In this document: piece after piece, positions 25,317 to 32,761 of the stretch
Numbering within the stretch: position 1 is the stretch's first letter
Layout of the letters: every line of letters starts with the position of its first letter
Origin: Mesorhizobium sp.
GTDB lineage: Bacteria; Pseudomonadota; Alphaproteobacteria; Rhizobiales; Rhizobiaceae
DNA length: 52,516 nt
Assembly (NCBI RefSeq): GCF_017306545.1
Contig: NZ_JAFKID010000029.1
Coordinates: 1 to 52,516, forward strand
Direction of reading: 5' to 3'
The notes under the pieces: generated by a model
Seen by the model: the letters and a program-made list of their open reading frames with translations, nothing else
Told to the model about the DNA's origin: nothing
Databases searched by the model: none
Position numbers and translations under genes: made by a program

Positions 25317-26663
25317 TCAGCGCGGCGTCGCCAGGAACAGGCGCGGGCGCACCGTGCCCTCCGGTAGCCGCTTGTCTTCGGCCACGTTGAACAGCCGCCG
25401 CGCCAGCACCAGTTCGAGGCCGATGGCGGCGGTTGCGGTAAGCATCAGCCCCGCCGCCAGCCGGAAGAAGTCCGGCCTGTCCGCAAGCAGCATCACGGTG
25501 CCGGCCACCACCGCTGCGAAATAGAGGATGAACCACGGCCCGTCGCGGCGCTCGGCGACGAGGTCCTGGACGCGCGGCGTCGGCTTGCGGCCCATCACCG
25601 GCCCATAGCATTCGAGCCAGGTCAGGAACGGCACGATCTTGTAAAGCTGCGACAGGCCGAGGCCGCTCAGCCAGCCGAAGGCGGCGAGGAAGACGAGCGC
25701 GCCGGCATACCTGCCGAGGTCGCCGAAGGCGAGCAGGCCGAGCGCAAGCAGAACCGTCAGGCAAAGGCAGGCGAAGGCCGCCACGGCCGAGCGGCTGTTC
25801 AGCTCGATCGCCTTGCGCCGGCGGTTGCGATAGAAAAAGACCAGGTCGGCGCCGTAGCAGGACAGGGCCACGCAGCCGCAAAGTCCGGCCAGCGCCGCCG
25901 CCAGCCACGAATCGGAAACGGCCTGCTCCAGCGGCACCGCCACGACAGCCAGCAGCAGCGCCGCGCTGCCGCACCACCACGCAAGATGCGTGGTCCGCCG
26001 CGCCCCGTCAGGCGCCAGCATGAACATCGGCAGCAGGCGATAGCTGACGCCGATGGCCGTGAAGGTGAGCCAGCCGGCAAGGCCCGCCGCCGCATGAGCG
26101 GGCAGGCCGTGCGCCAGCACGCCCGCCGCCTGCGGCAGCAGACCGGAAAGCACGAGCACGAAGGTCACGCCGAGCGCGGCCGTTGCCAACAGGCAGGCCA
26201 GCCCGACAGCGACGAAACGAGCCGGCATGGGCAGGCCGCCGCTTCGGGCGCTCCACAGGGTGCGCCCGACGATCCACGCCATCAGCCCGAAACCGGCCGC
26301 AAGCAGGACACCGGCGATGGGGAAAGCGGGAAGATGCGGCGCGACGGTTCCCGCCAACGCTAAGAAACCGGCAAGCAGACAGGCCAACCCGGCGAGCAGG
26401 CAGGCCAGCGCCGGCAGGACGAGACGGCCGCCTTGCAGCGGCTGCGCCACCAGCACCGGCACGAACTGGAACAGCGCCCCGCACATCAGAAGGCTCAGCC
26501 AGCCGATCGCCGCGACATGGACCAGCACCAGCGTTTCCGGCGCCTCTATCGCCACGGCGGGAAAGCCGTAGCCGCAGGCCATCAGCGCCTCAGCCAGCAG
26601 CAGGAAACCGAATGCGGCGGCGAAATAGGCCATCGTCCAGCGGGAAAGCGCGGCGCCGATCAT
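25317..26663 (-). CDS. Polytopic membrane protein, NnrS/haem-copper-oxidase-like
   Basis: A 448-aa integral membrane protein with about 12 hydrophobic helices. Conserved-looking histidines and aromatic residues occur within helices (VLVHVAAIGWLSLLMCGALF; HGLPAHAAAGLAGWLTFTAI followed by SYRLLPMFML; LSQLYKIVPFLTWLECYGP), a layout reminiscent of NnrS or of orphan CcoN/NorB-like subunits, but the full set of oxidase ligands is not apparent. It is first gene of the NsrR operon, directly downstream of the 21-bp palindrome. A haem- or NO-related role is inferred from context; I do not know a firm family name. It is distinct from the bona fide nnrS at 21264. Confidence 0.75.
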   Translation of the reverse strand: MIGAALSRWTMAYFAAAFGFLLLAEALMACGYGFPAVAIEAPETLVLVHVAAIGWLSLLMCGALFQFVPVLVAQPLQGGRLVLPALACLLAGLACLLAGFLALAGTVAPHLPAFPIAGVLLAAGFGLMAWIVGRTLWSARSGGLPMPARFVAVGLACLLATAALGVTFVLVLSGLLPQAAGVLAHGLPAHAAAGLAGWLTFTAIGVSYRLLPMFMLAPDGARRTTHLAWWCGSAALLLAVVAVPLEQAVSDSWLAAALAGLCGCVALSCYGADLVFFYRNRRRKAIELNSRSAVAAFACLCLTVLLALGLLAFGDLGRYAGALVFLAAFGWLSGLGLSQLYKIVPFLTWLECYGPVMGRKPTPRVQDLVAERRDGPWFILYFAAVVAGTVMLLADRPDFFRLAAGLMLTATAAIGLELVLARRLFNVAEDKRLPEGTVRPRLFLATPR

Positions 26664-26739
26664 GATCGCCCTTCATGCCCCGGCATGGCCCTCTTCCTCG
26701 CACGCCCGTTCAAATCCTGGTTGGACTTTTTCAGTCGAA

Positions 26740-26760
26740 ACATATATTGTCAATGTATGT
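26740..26760. promoter_or_regulatory. 21-bp AT-rich palindrome, candidate NsrR operator
   Basis: ACATATATTG and CAATGTATGT flank a single central T and match at 9 of 10 paired positions. The AT-rich site stands out in GC-rich DNA. It lies 77 bases upstream of the membrane-protein gene on the minus strand and 42 upstream of the plus-strand small gene, the right place to control both. NsrR, encoded at the end of the operon, is the obvious candidate binder; the match to any published NsrR consensus was not tested. Confidence 0.6.
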
Positions 26761-26801
26761 TTTGACGCACCATCGTCGCGCCACGCAGGAACCGCGAGGA
26801 A

Positions 26802-27056
26802 ATGCCGATGCCCCTTGAATGCGACGAGCGCGGTGACTTTGTTCTCGATCCCGCCCTGCTGTGCGCACGGCTCTCGCTGACCGAGGCGGAACTGCGCCGC
26901 CGCATGAGGCTCGGCCAAGTGACGAGCCAGGTCGAAATCGGCATCGGCGACGACGAAGGGCTAAGCCGGCTCACGGTGCGCTCGGGCAGCGCCGTCTGGC
27001 GCGCGGTCGTTGATCGCACCAACGAAGTGGTCGAGGAGGAGCGGATCGACCTTTAA
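26802..27056 (+). CDS. Small conserved protein (DUF6522-like)
   Basis: An 84-aa soluble acidic protein (ECDERGDFVLDPALLCARLS..., ending VVDRTNEVVEEERIDL). The pattern of an N-terminal short HTH-like segment (LSLTEAELRRRMRLGQVTSQ) and a C-terminal beta-rich part with VEIGIGDDEGLSRLTV resembles DUF6522; I am moderately sure of that label. It is the only gene divergent from the NsrR operon and shares the palindromic control region, so it is probably co-regulated by NO. GGAAATGCCG offers a weak RBS. Function unknown. Confidence 0.65.
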   Translation: MPMPLECDERGDFVLDPALLCARLSLTEAELRRRMRLGQVTSQVEIGIGDDEGLSRLTVRSGSAVWRAVVDRTNEVVEEERIDL

Positions 27057-27061
27057 TCGGC

Positions 27062-27232
27062 TCACGGCCTGTCTACGGGCCGTCCTTCCGCTTCGTCGTC
27101 ATCGATCAGGATTCGCTCGGCCGCGCCGTCGAGATCCTCGTACTGGCCGCTTTTCAGCGACCACAGGAAGGTGCCGAGCGCCGCCGCCCCGAGCAGCAGC
27201 GCGATCGGAATCAGGAAAACGAGGCTGCTCAC
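27062..27232 (-). CDS. ccoS: cbb3-type cytochrome oxidase assembly protein CcoS
   Basis: A 56-aa single-span membrane protein. SSLVFLIPIALLLGAAALGTFLWSLKSGQYEDLDGAAERIL is the CcoS pattern: one helix, then W-x-x-x-x-GQ(Y/F)-D-D/E-L. It is required for haem insertion into CcoN. The start is GTG 27232, chosen because the family begins at this residue; the RBS is poor and the frame is open upstream. In most genomes ccoS follows ccoGHI; here those genes are absent and ccoS lies after a DUF2189 gene on the same strand as ccoNOQP. Confidence 0.88.
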   Translation of the reverse strand: MSSLVFLIPIALLLGAAALGTFLWSLKSGQYEDLDGAAERILIDDDEAEGRPVDRP

Positions 27233-27272
27233 GCCGGCGCCCGATGGGCGCCGCCGAGCATCGCGACAGGGC

Positions 27273-28055
27273 TCACTTGATCGCCTTGTAGCTGTGCCAT
27301 GTGGCATGGCCGAGCAGCGGGAACACGACGATCAGGCCGAGCAGCCCGGTGGCTACGCTGACAAGGAAGAGCGCCAGCACGATGACGCCCCAGGTGAACA
27401 TCACCGGCAGGTTGCGGAACACCATCGAGATCGACGTACCCATGGCGGTGAAGGCGTCGACGTCCTGGTCGAGCAGCATCGGCACCGAAAACGTGCTGAT
27501 GGCGAAGGAGAAGGCGGCGAACAGCCCGCCGACGACCGAGCCGACCAGAAGCATCGCCCAGCCGGTCGGCGTGGTGAACAGCATTTCCGCCACATGATCG
27601 AGTCCCGGAAACGGCCGCAAGCCGAAGAACAGCGCATAGACGATGACGGCCGCGCGCATCCACAAGAGCATCAAAAGCGTCAGGATGACGCCGATGAACA
27701 GCACCTGCCCGCCGGCCTTCGCCTTGACGAACAGCATGCTGGAAAGGCTGAACGGCCTGCCCGCCTCTATGGCCTGGCTCTTGGCGTAGAGGCCGATGGC
27801 GATCAGCGGTCCCATCACCATGAAGCCGGCCAATGCGGGAAACAGGATGTAATCCAGTTCGAGCGCGAACAGCCCCCACACGATCGCCAGCGAGATGACG
27901 AACACCGCGAAGCCGTAGGCGAGGCTTGGAGCCGGCCGGTTGAGAAGATCGCGCCAGCCGGCGCCGAGCCAGCCGAAGGCGGCGGTCCACGGCAGGTAGC
28001 GCCGGCGCTGCTCGGCCAACGGGACGATCGTATCGCCATGTCCGACATGCGTCAT
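27273..28055 (-). CDS. DUF2189 integral membrane protein
   Basis: A 260-aa inner-membrane protein with about six hydrophobic helices and a short cytoplasmic N-terminus. WTAAFGWLGAGWRDLLNRPAPSLAYG and the C-terminal FPLLGHATWHSYKAI fit DUF2189, a family common near cytochrome oxidase genes in alphaproteobacteria. ATG 28055 has GGAGGAG before it. It lies between the ccoP-linked small gene and ccoS. Function unknown; assembly or membrane accommodation of the oxidase is a guess from location. Confidence 0.85.
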   Translation of the reverse strand: MTHVGHGDTIVPLAEQRRRYLPWTAAFGWLGAGWRDLLNRPAPSLAYGFAVFVISLAIVWGLFALELDYILFPALAGFMVMGPLIAIGLYAKSQAIEAGRPFSLSSMLFVKAKAGGQVLFIGVILTLLMLLWMRAAVIVYALFFGLRPFPGLDHVAEMLFTTPTGWAMLLVGSVVGGLFAAFSFAISTFSVPMLLDQDVDAFTAMGTSISMVFRNLPVMFTWGVIVLALFLVSVATGLLGLIVVFPLLGHATWHSYKAIK

Positions 28056-28068
28056 GGTCGTCTCCTCC

Positions 28069-28278
28069 TCAACACGACGATTCGGCCGCGCGCAACGCGC
28101 CGCCGTCCGTCGCCTCCTTCGCATGCGCCACGCAATCCGGCTGCGAGGAAAAGGCGACGTAGATGAAATGCGCGTTGGCGGCGATGAAAACGGCGAGCAC
28201 GGCCGCCGCGATCGCCGCCGAAATCAGCCGCCAGTTGCGCCGGCCGGCAACGCCCTGCTCGCCGGACGCCGCGCTCAT
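28069..28278 (-). CDS. Small single-span membrane protein coupled to ccoP
   Basis: A 69-aa protein with one transmembrane helix (RLISAAIAAAVLAVFIAANAHFIYVAF) followed by a short periplasm-like tail with two cysteines (QPDC and a terminal SSC). Its ATG overlaps the ccoP stop by four bases (ATGA), so it is very likely translated. I recognise it as a conserved but uncharacterised type, not CcoH, CcoQ or CcoS. An accessory or assembly role in the cbb3 oxidase, perhaps with its cysteines in copper or redox chemistry, is speculation. Confidence 0.7.
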   Translation of the reverse strand: MSAASGEQGVAGRRNWRLISAAIAAAVLAVFIAANAHFIYVAFSSQPDCVAHAKEATDGGALRAAESSC

Positions 28279-29153
28279 GGCGCCACTTTCTTCAGGCTGT
28301 GCACATAGAGCGTCAGGATTTTGATATCGAGCGGCGGCAGCTTGGCGCCCCAGTTCGGCATATGGCCCTGCCGGCCCGAATAGACGGTGGTGAAGACGGC
28401 CTGCACGTCGCTGCCGTAAAGCCAGTTGGCGTCGGTCAGGTCCGGCGCGCCGACGTCCTTGTTGCCCTTCGCGTCCTCGCCGTGGCAGGCCGTGCAATTG
28501 TCCGCGAACACCTGCTTGCCGGCCTCGATGCGCGCCGCGTCGCCCTCGGCGGGCGCCAATCCGGAGAGCGAGCGCACATAGGCGACCACGTCGGCGATCT
28601 GCCCGCTTTGCAGCATGCCGTCGCGGCCGAAGGCCAGCATCTGCGAGGTGCGGGTATCGGCGTTCGTCGAATTGATGCCGATGCGGATCGTCTCCTCGAT
28701 CGTCTCCGGCTCGCCTCCCCACAGCCACGCCTTGGCGGCGAGATCCGGGAAACCCGTGCCGCCGGTGGCGTTGACGCCGTGGCAGGCGGCGCATTTGTCG
28801 ATGAACAGCGTGCGCCCGGTTTCCGTCACCAGGTGCATCAGCGCCGGATCGGCCTCGATCTCGGTATAGGACTTGTCCATCACCTGCGTCGTCCAGACGG
28901 AGCGGTCGGCCGCCGCCTGTTCCACCTGCCGGGTGACGGTAGCGCGCTGGTCGAAGCCGAGCAGACCCTTGCTGTAGGTCCAGATCAGCGGCCAGGTCGG
29001 ATAGAGCACCCAGCAGATCAGCGCGAAGACGAACGCCGCGCCGAGGAAAAGGAACACCACGCGCGGGATCGGCGTCTCCAACTCCTCGATGCCGTTCCAT
29101 TCATGGCCGGTGGTGATCCGGCCGGTCACGGTATCCTGCTTGCCAACGTCCAT
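28275..29153 (-). CDS. ccoP: cbb3-type cytochrome c oxidase subunit III (di-haem)
   Basis: A 292-aa membrane-anchored dihaem cytochrome c that feeds electrons to CcoN. It has an N-terminal helix (about residues 31-52), then two class I cytochrome c domains with CAACH (121-125) and CTACH (220-224) and the methionine-bearing loops TRTSQMLAFG and GHMPNWG. ATG 29153 has GGAGG seven bases upstream; a GTG six bases earlier overlaps the ccoQ stop but sits too close to the RBS. It is third or fourth in ccoNOQP and is translationally coupled to the small gene that follows. Confidence 0.94.
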   Translation of the reverse strand: MDVGKQDTVTGRITTGHEWNGIEELETPIPRVVFLFLGAAFVFALICWVLYPTWPLIWTYSKGLLGFDQRATVTRQVEQAAADRSVWTTQVMDKSYTEIEADPALMHLVTETGRTLFIDKCAACHGVNATGGTGFPDLAAKAWLWGGEPETIEETIRIGINSTNADTRTSQMLAFGRDGMLQSGQIADVVAYVRSLSGLAPAEGDAARIEAGKQVFADNCTACHGEDAKGNKDVGAPDLTDANWLYGSDVQAVFTTVYSGRQGHMPNWGAKLPPLDIKILTLYVHSLKKVAP

Positions 29154-29155
29154 CG

Positions 29156-29350
29156 TCACGCCTCCGGCCCGAGCGGCCTGTCCCCGAGCGGCCGGTCGTC
29201 AGTGTCGAGCACGCTCATCTTGGCTCGGGTAAAAGCCTTGCGGTTGCCCGGCCAATAGGCATAGGCGACCACGCACAGCGAAAAGCCGACGAGATAGAAT
29301 AGCCCCCAGCTCTTGGAAAAGGCGACGACGACGTCGTGGGCGATCTCCAT
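29156..29350 (-). CDS. ccoQ: cbb3-type cytochrome oxidase small subunit CcoQ
   Basis: A 64-aa single-span subunit. VVVAFSKSWGLFYLVGFSLCVVAYAYWPGN followed by a KAF-x-x-A motif is the CcoQ pattern; it stabilises the CcoNOP complex. The C-terminal tail carries a short exact tandem repeat, DRPLGDRPLG, within a run that is also repetitive at DNA level. It lies 4 bp after ccoO and directly precedes ccoP. Confidence 0.9.
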   Translation of the reverse strand: MEIAHDVVVAFSKSWGLFYLVGFSLCVVAYAYWPGNRKAFTRAKMSVLDTDDRPLGDRPLGPEA

Positions 29351-29354
29351 GACG

Positions 29355-30092
29355 CTACTCCCCTGCCGCCGTGGACTGCTGCTTATAAGGGGCCTCGGTC
29401 AACCGGCCGAGGATTTGCAGGTAGGCGACCAGCGCATCCATCTCCGTCACCCGCGAGGGATCGCCGTCGAAGGCGCGCACCTGGGTCGCAGCGCCGTAGC
29501 GCTCGCTGACGCCGGCTGCCGCGTCGCTGTCGGGCGTCGCCTGGCCGTAGGCGTCGCGTGTGGCGTTGTCGACCATCGCCTGCGTGTAGGGAACCCCGAC
29601 GTCGCGCTGCGCCGCCAGATGCTCGCCGAGATCGTCGACGCGCAGTTCGTTGCGCGCCAACCAGCCGTAGCGCGGCATGATCGATTCCGGCACCACGTCG
29701 CGCGGATTGATCATGTGGCGCACATGCCAGGCGTCGGAATATTTGTCGCCGATGCGGGCAAGATCCGGCCCGGTGCGCTTGGAGCCCCACAGCATCGGGT
29801 GGTCGTATTTCGATTCGACCGCCAGCGAATACGGCCCGTAGCGCTCGACCTCGTCGCGCAGCGTGCGGATCATCTGCGAATGGCAGGCATAGCAGCCCTC
29901 GCGGATGTAGATGTTGCGGCCGGCCAGTTCCAGCGGCGTGTAGAGCCGCATGTCGGGCGCGTCCTCGACCGTCTGGTGGATGGTGAACAGCGGCGCGATC
30001 TCGACGAAGCCGCCGATCGAGGCGACGCCGACGATGGCCAGCACGAAGCCGATGGCGTTGCGCTCGATCTTGCGGTGGAAGAATTCCGGCAT
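29355..30092 (-). CDS. ccoO: cbb3-type cytochrome c oxidase subunit II (mono-haem)
   Basis: A 245-aa membrane-bound monohaem cytochrome c. One N-terminal helix (about 11-33) precedes CYACH (67-71) in the family block GRNIYIREGCYACHSQMIR, followed by YGPYSLAVESKYDHPMLWGSKRTGPDLARIG. It accepts electrons from CcoP and passes them to CcoN. The start at ATG 30092 lies two bases after the ccoN stop and fits the MPEFFHRKIE N-terminus; upstream open frame in ccoN is ignored. Confidence 0.95.
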   Translation of the reverse strand: MPEFFHRKIERNAIGFVLAIVGVASIGGFVEIAPLFTIHQTVEDAPDMRLYTPLELAGRNIYIREGCYACHSQMIRTLRDEVERYGPYSLAVESKYDHPMLWGSKRTGPDLARIGDKYSDAWHVRHMINPRDVVPESIMPRYGWLARNELRVDDLGEHLAAQRDVGVPYTQAMVDNATRDAYGQATPDSDAAAGVSERYGAATQVRAFDGDPSRVTEMDALVAYLQILGRLTEAPYKQQSTAAGE

Positions 30093-30094
30093 GG

Positions 30095-31756
30095 CTATTC
30101 TCCCGCCTGCATGGCGCCTGCGACGATCGGTACGTCCGTGCCCGTCTCGCCCCTCCGCTCCCGCTGCGCGGCGCGGATCGTCAGCCACACGTTCGAGGCG
30201 CAGACCACAGCGCCCGACAGGAACAGCAGCCCGCCGAAGGCGCGCGCGATGTAATAGGGGTGCATCGCTTCCACCGAGTCGAGGAAGGAATAGGCGAGCG
30301 TGCCGCCGTCATTGTAGGTGCGCCACATCAGGCCCTGGATGATGCCCGAGTTCCACATGGCGAAGACGTAGACGATGGTGCCGGCCAGAGCCAACCAGAA
30401 ATGGACCTCGATCAGCTTCGGCGAATACATCGTCTCGCGCTTCCACATCCAGGGCACCAGCGCATAGAGCGAGCCGAAGGTGATCATCGCCACCCAGCCG
30501 AGCGCGCCGGCGTGGACGTGGCCGACGGTCCAGTCGGTGTAGTGCGACAGCGAGTTCACCGGCCGGATCGCCATGAACGAGCCCTCGAAAGTGGAGAGCC
30601 CGTAGAACACCGCCGCCACCATCATAAAGCGCAGCACCGCGTCGTCGCGCACCTTGTGCCAGGCGCCGTTCAGCGTCGCCAGCGCGTTGCCGGCCGACGC
30701 CCAGGACGGCACCAGGAGCATGATCGAGAAGCTCATGCCCAGCGTCTGCACCCATTGCGGCAGCGCCGTATAGTGCAGGTGGTGCGAGCCGGCCCACATA
30801 TAGAAGAAGGTAATGCCCCAGAACGAGATGATCGACAGCCGGTAGGAAAAGATCGGCCGGCCGGCCCGCTTCGGCAGGTAGTAGTACATCATGCCGAGGA
30901 AGCCGGAGGTGAGGAAGAAGGCCACGGCGTTGTGGCCGTACCACCATTCCGTCATCGCGTCCTGCACGCCGGAAAACAGCGAATAGCTCTTGGCATGGCC
31001 CCAGGAAACCGGCACCGCCAGGTTGTTGACGATGTGCAGCACCGCCACCACCAGGATGAAGGCCATGTAATACCAGTTGGCGACGTAGATGTGGGGTTCC
31101 TTGCGGCGTGCCAGCGTGCGCAGGTAGAGCAGGAAATAGACCACCCACACGATGACCAGCCAGATGTCGGCGTACCATTCCGGCTCGGCGTATTCCTTCG
31201 ACTGGGTGATGCCCATCAGGTAGCCGCTGGCCGCCACGATGCAGAACAGGTTGTAGCCGATCAGCACGAACCACGGCGTGAACTGGTCCGGCAGGCGCGC
31301 GCGCGACGTGCGTTGCAGGACGTGGAAGGAGGTGGCGATCAGCGCATTGCCGCCGAAGCCAAAGATGACGCCCGAGGTGTGGACAGGCCGCAGCCGGCCG
31401 AAGCTCGCCCAGGCCTGGTCGACGAAGGTCAGTTCCGGCCAGGCGAGCAATGACGCGACCCACACGCCGACGGCCATGCCGACAACCGCCCAGATCACGG
31501 TGAGCACGATGCCGACCTTGGTCGGATCGTCGTAATAGCGGGTAAGCCTGCTCTCGTCCGGCTCCGGCGCGTAGTAGCCCGCCATCACCGCGAAGGCGAG
31601 GCCGACGGAGAAAACCAGGACGACGAAGCCTTGGGCGCCCATCGGATCGCCGCGGCCGCCGGCCGCCATCGCCAGCCCGATCAGGCTGAGCGCCAGCAAC
31701 ACCACCAGAGCGATCTGCCGCTCCGTAACCGTCATTCCCGAAACCAGTCTGACCAT
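30095..31756 (-). CDS. ccoN: cbb3-type cytochrome c oxidase subunit I
   Basis: The 553-aa catalytic subunit, with about 14 hydrophobic helices, holding haem b and the haem b3-CuB site that reduces O2 at high affinity and pumps protons. Visible hallmarks are VHTSGVIFGFGGNALIATSF (haem ligand His), WYGHNAVAFFLTSGFLGMMYY (CuB region), and THYTDWTVGHVHAGALGW-type C-terminal histidines (SHYTDWTVGHVHAGALG). GAGGGGACG precedes ATG 31756; an internal Met at 31735 is possible. It is the head of ccoNOQP. The FNR box at 32145 is about 390 bases away and points better at the divergent usp gene. Confidence 0.95.
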   Translation of the reverse strand: MVRLVSGMTVTERQIALVVLLALSLIGLAMAAGGRGDPMGAQGFVVLVFSVGLAFAVMAGYYAPEPDESRLTRYYDDPTKVGIVLTVIWAVVGMAVGVWVASLLAWPELTFVDQAWASFGRLRPVHTSGVIFGFGGNALIATSFHVLQRTSRARLPDQFTPWFVLIGYNLFCIVAASGYLMGITQSKEYAEPEWYADIWLVIVWVVYFLLYLRTLARRKEPHIYVANWYYMAFILVVAVLHIVNNLAVPVSWGHAKSYSLFSGVQDAMTEWWYGHNAVAFFLTSGFLGMMYYYLPKRAGRPIFSYRLSIISFWGITFFYMWAGSHHLHYTALPQWVQTLGMSFSIMLLVPSWASAGNALATLNGAWHKVRDDAVLRFMMVAAVFYGLSTFEGSFMAIRPVNSLSHYTDWTVGHVHAGALGWVAMITFGSLYALVPWMWKRETMYSPKLIEVHFWLALAGTIVYVFAMWNSGIIQGLMWRTYNDGGTLAYSFLDSVEAMHPYYIARAFGGLLFLSGAVVCASNVWLTIRAAQRERRGETGTDVPIVAGAMQAGE

Positions 31757-32144
31757 TGGCGTCCCCTCAGGCGTCAGGCAGCTTGCATTTCGATGCCGCT
31801 CACAGGCATCGGCGCCGGCACAGTGACAACGATATTCACGAACGCCGATTTGTCCAGCCACGCGCCTGTCGGCAAGGTTGCTGTTCGTCCGCTGCGGGTC
31901 AGTCCCGGATATCTCGGCATCACTCTCACGATCATAAAAGATATATCCTCAATACCATTTTTAGCGGCGACAGTGTCAACCGCGCCCCACGCTGACATTC
32001 GGCCGCAGGCGTGTCTCCTCGCCGTCGGGCCGAGCACAAAGCGATATCCTCGCCGATCGGCGATAGGGCATCTGGACGCACCCCAGCCCGGTTGGACAGC
32101 CGCTCGACCGCCCGATACGCTAGACGGCATGGAGAGGGCGGTCT
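31757..32144. other. Intergenic region between ccoN and usp
   Basis: About 390 bases without a convincing gene. A short open frame on the minus strand (31774-31935, 53 codons, start ATGATCGTG) ends 17 bases before ccoN, but its composition and weak RBS argue against coding. An AT-rich stretch at about 31930-31975 is the likeliest place for the ccoN promoter. I find no FNR-type box close to ccoN itself. Confidence 0.4.
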
Positions 32145-32158
32145 TTGATCCGGATCAA
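32145..32158. promoter_or_regulatory. Perfect FNR/FixK-type box upstream of usp
   Basis: TTGATCCGGATCAA is a perfect palindrome matching the FNR/FixK consensus TTGAT-N4-ATCAA. Its centre is about 57 bases upstream of the usp ATG; a transcription start 41 bases downstream of the centre would leave a short leader containing the GGAG ribosome site, typical of activation by this family. A remote effect on ccoN is possible. Confidence 0.75.
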
Positions 32159-32208
32159 GGAACTTCGCCGTCCCGCGCGACCTTTCGCCGCCGCAACCGG
32201 AGATAGCC

Positions 32209-32658
32209 ATGCCCAAGCACATCCTCATTCCGACCGACGGATCGGAAACGGCGCAGCGAGGCGTCGATTACGGCCTCGCGCTGGCAAGGAATCTCGGCGC
32301 CAAGGCGACGATTCTCACCTGCACCGATCCCTATCCGCTGTCGGGCCTTGCCGTCGGCGCTGGCTGGATTCCGTCCGAGGATGAACTGAACGCCTTCAAC
32401 AAGAGCCAGGCGGAGGCGGCCGGAAAGGTCTTGCAGGCGGTGAGGACCGCAGCCGCCAGTCACAATGTCGAAACCGCCCTCCTCCATGCGTCTGACGCCC
32501 GGCCGGCCACCGCCATCCTGCAAACGGCCGAGGCGTGCGGCGCCGATCTGATCGTCATGGGTTCGCACGGCCGGCGCGGCGTCGACCGTCTGCTGCTCGG
32601 CAGCCAGACGGCAGAGGTGCTGGCGCGCGCGACGATCCCTGTGCTTGTGGTCAAGTAA
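32209..32658 (+). CDS. Universal stress protein UspA family
   Basis: A 149-aa cytoplasmic Usp domain protein. MPKHILIPTDGSETAQRGVDY is the N-terminal strand/loop, and MGSHGRRGVDRLLLGSQTAEVLARA is the G-x2-G-x9-G-S/T ATP-binding pattern, so it likely binds ATP. GGAG lies just before the ATG. The perfect FNR box upstream suggests induction at low oxygen, as for several anaerobic Usp proteins. Divergent from ccoNOQP and followed by a separately transcribed multicopper oxidase. Confidence 0.93.
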   Translation: MPKHILIPTDGSETAQRGVDYGLALARNLGAKATILTCTDPYPLSGLAVGAGWIPSEDELNAFNKSQAEAAGKVLQAVRTAAASHNVETALLHASDARPATAILQTAEACGADLIVMGSHGRRGVDRLLLGSQTAEVLARATIPVLVVK

Positions 32659-32761
32659 TGGCCGGACGGGCAGCGCCACGCCGGCCTGCGGCGATCACGG
32701 CGGTTGCCGATCGGCGGGGTCGTTTCTAAAACGGTGCCGTCCGTGAAATGAGGAGCGCTCC

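Noticed and set aside
31774-31935. 53-codon minus-strand frame just upstream of ccoN as a leader peptide
   Set aside because: Weak RBS spacing, no conserved features and no attenuation hairpin visible after it.
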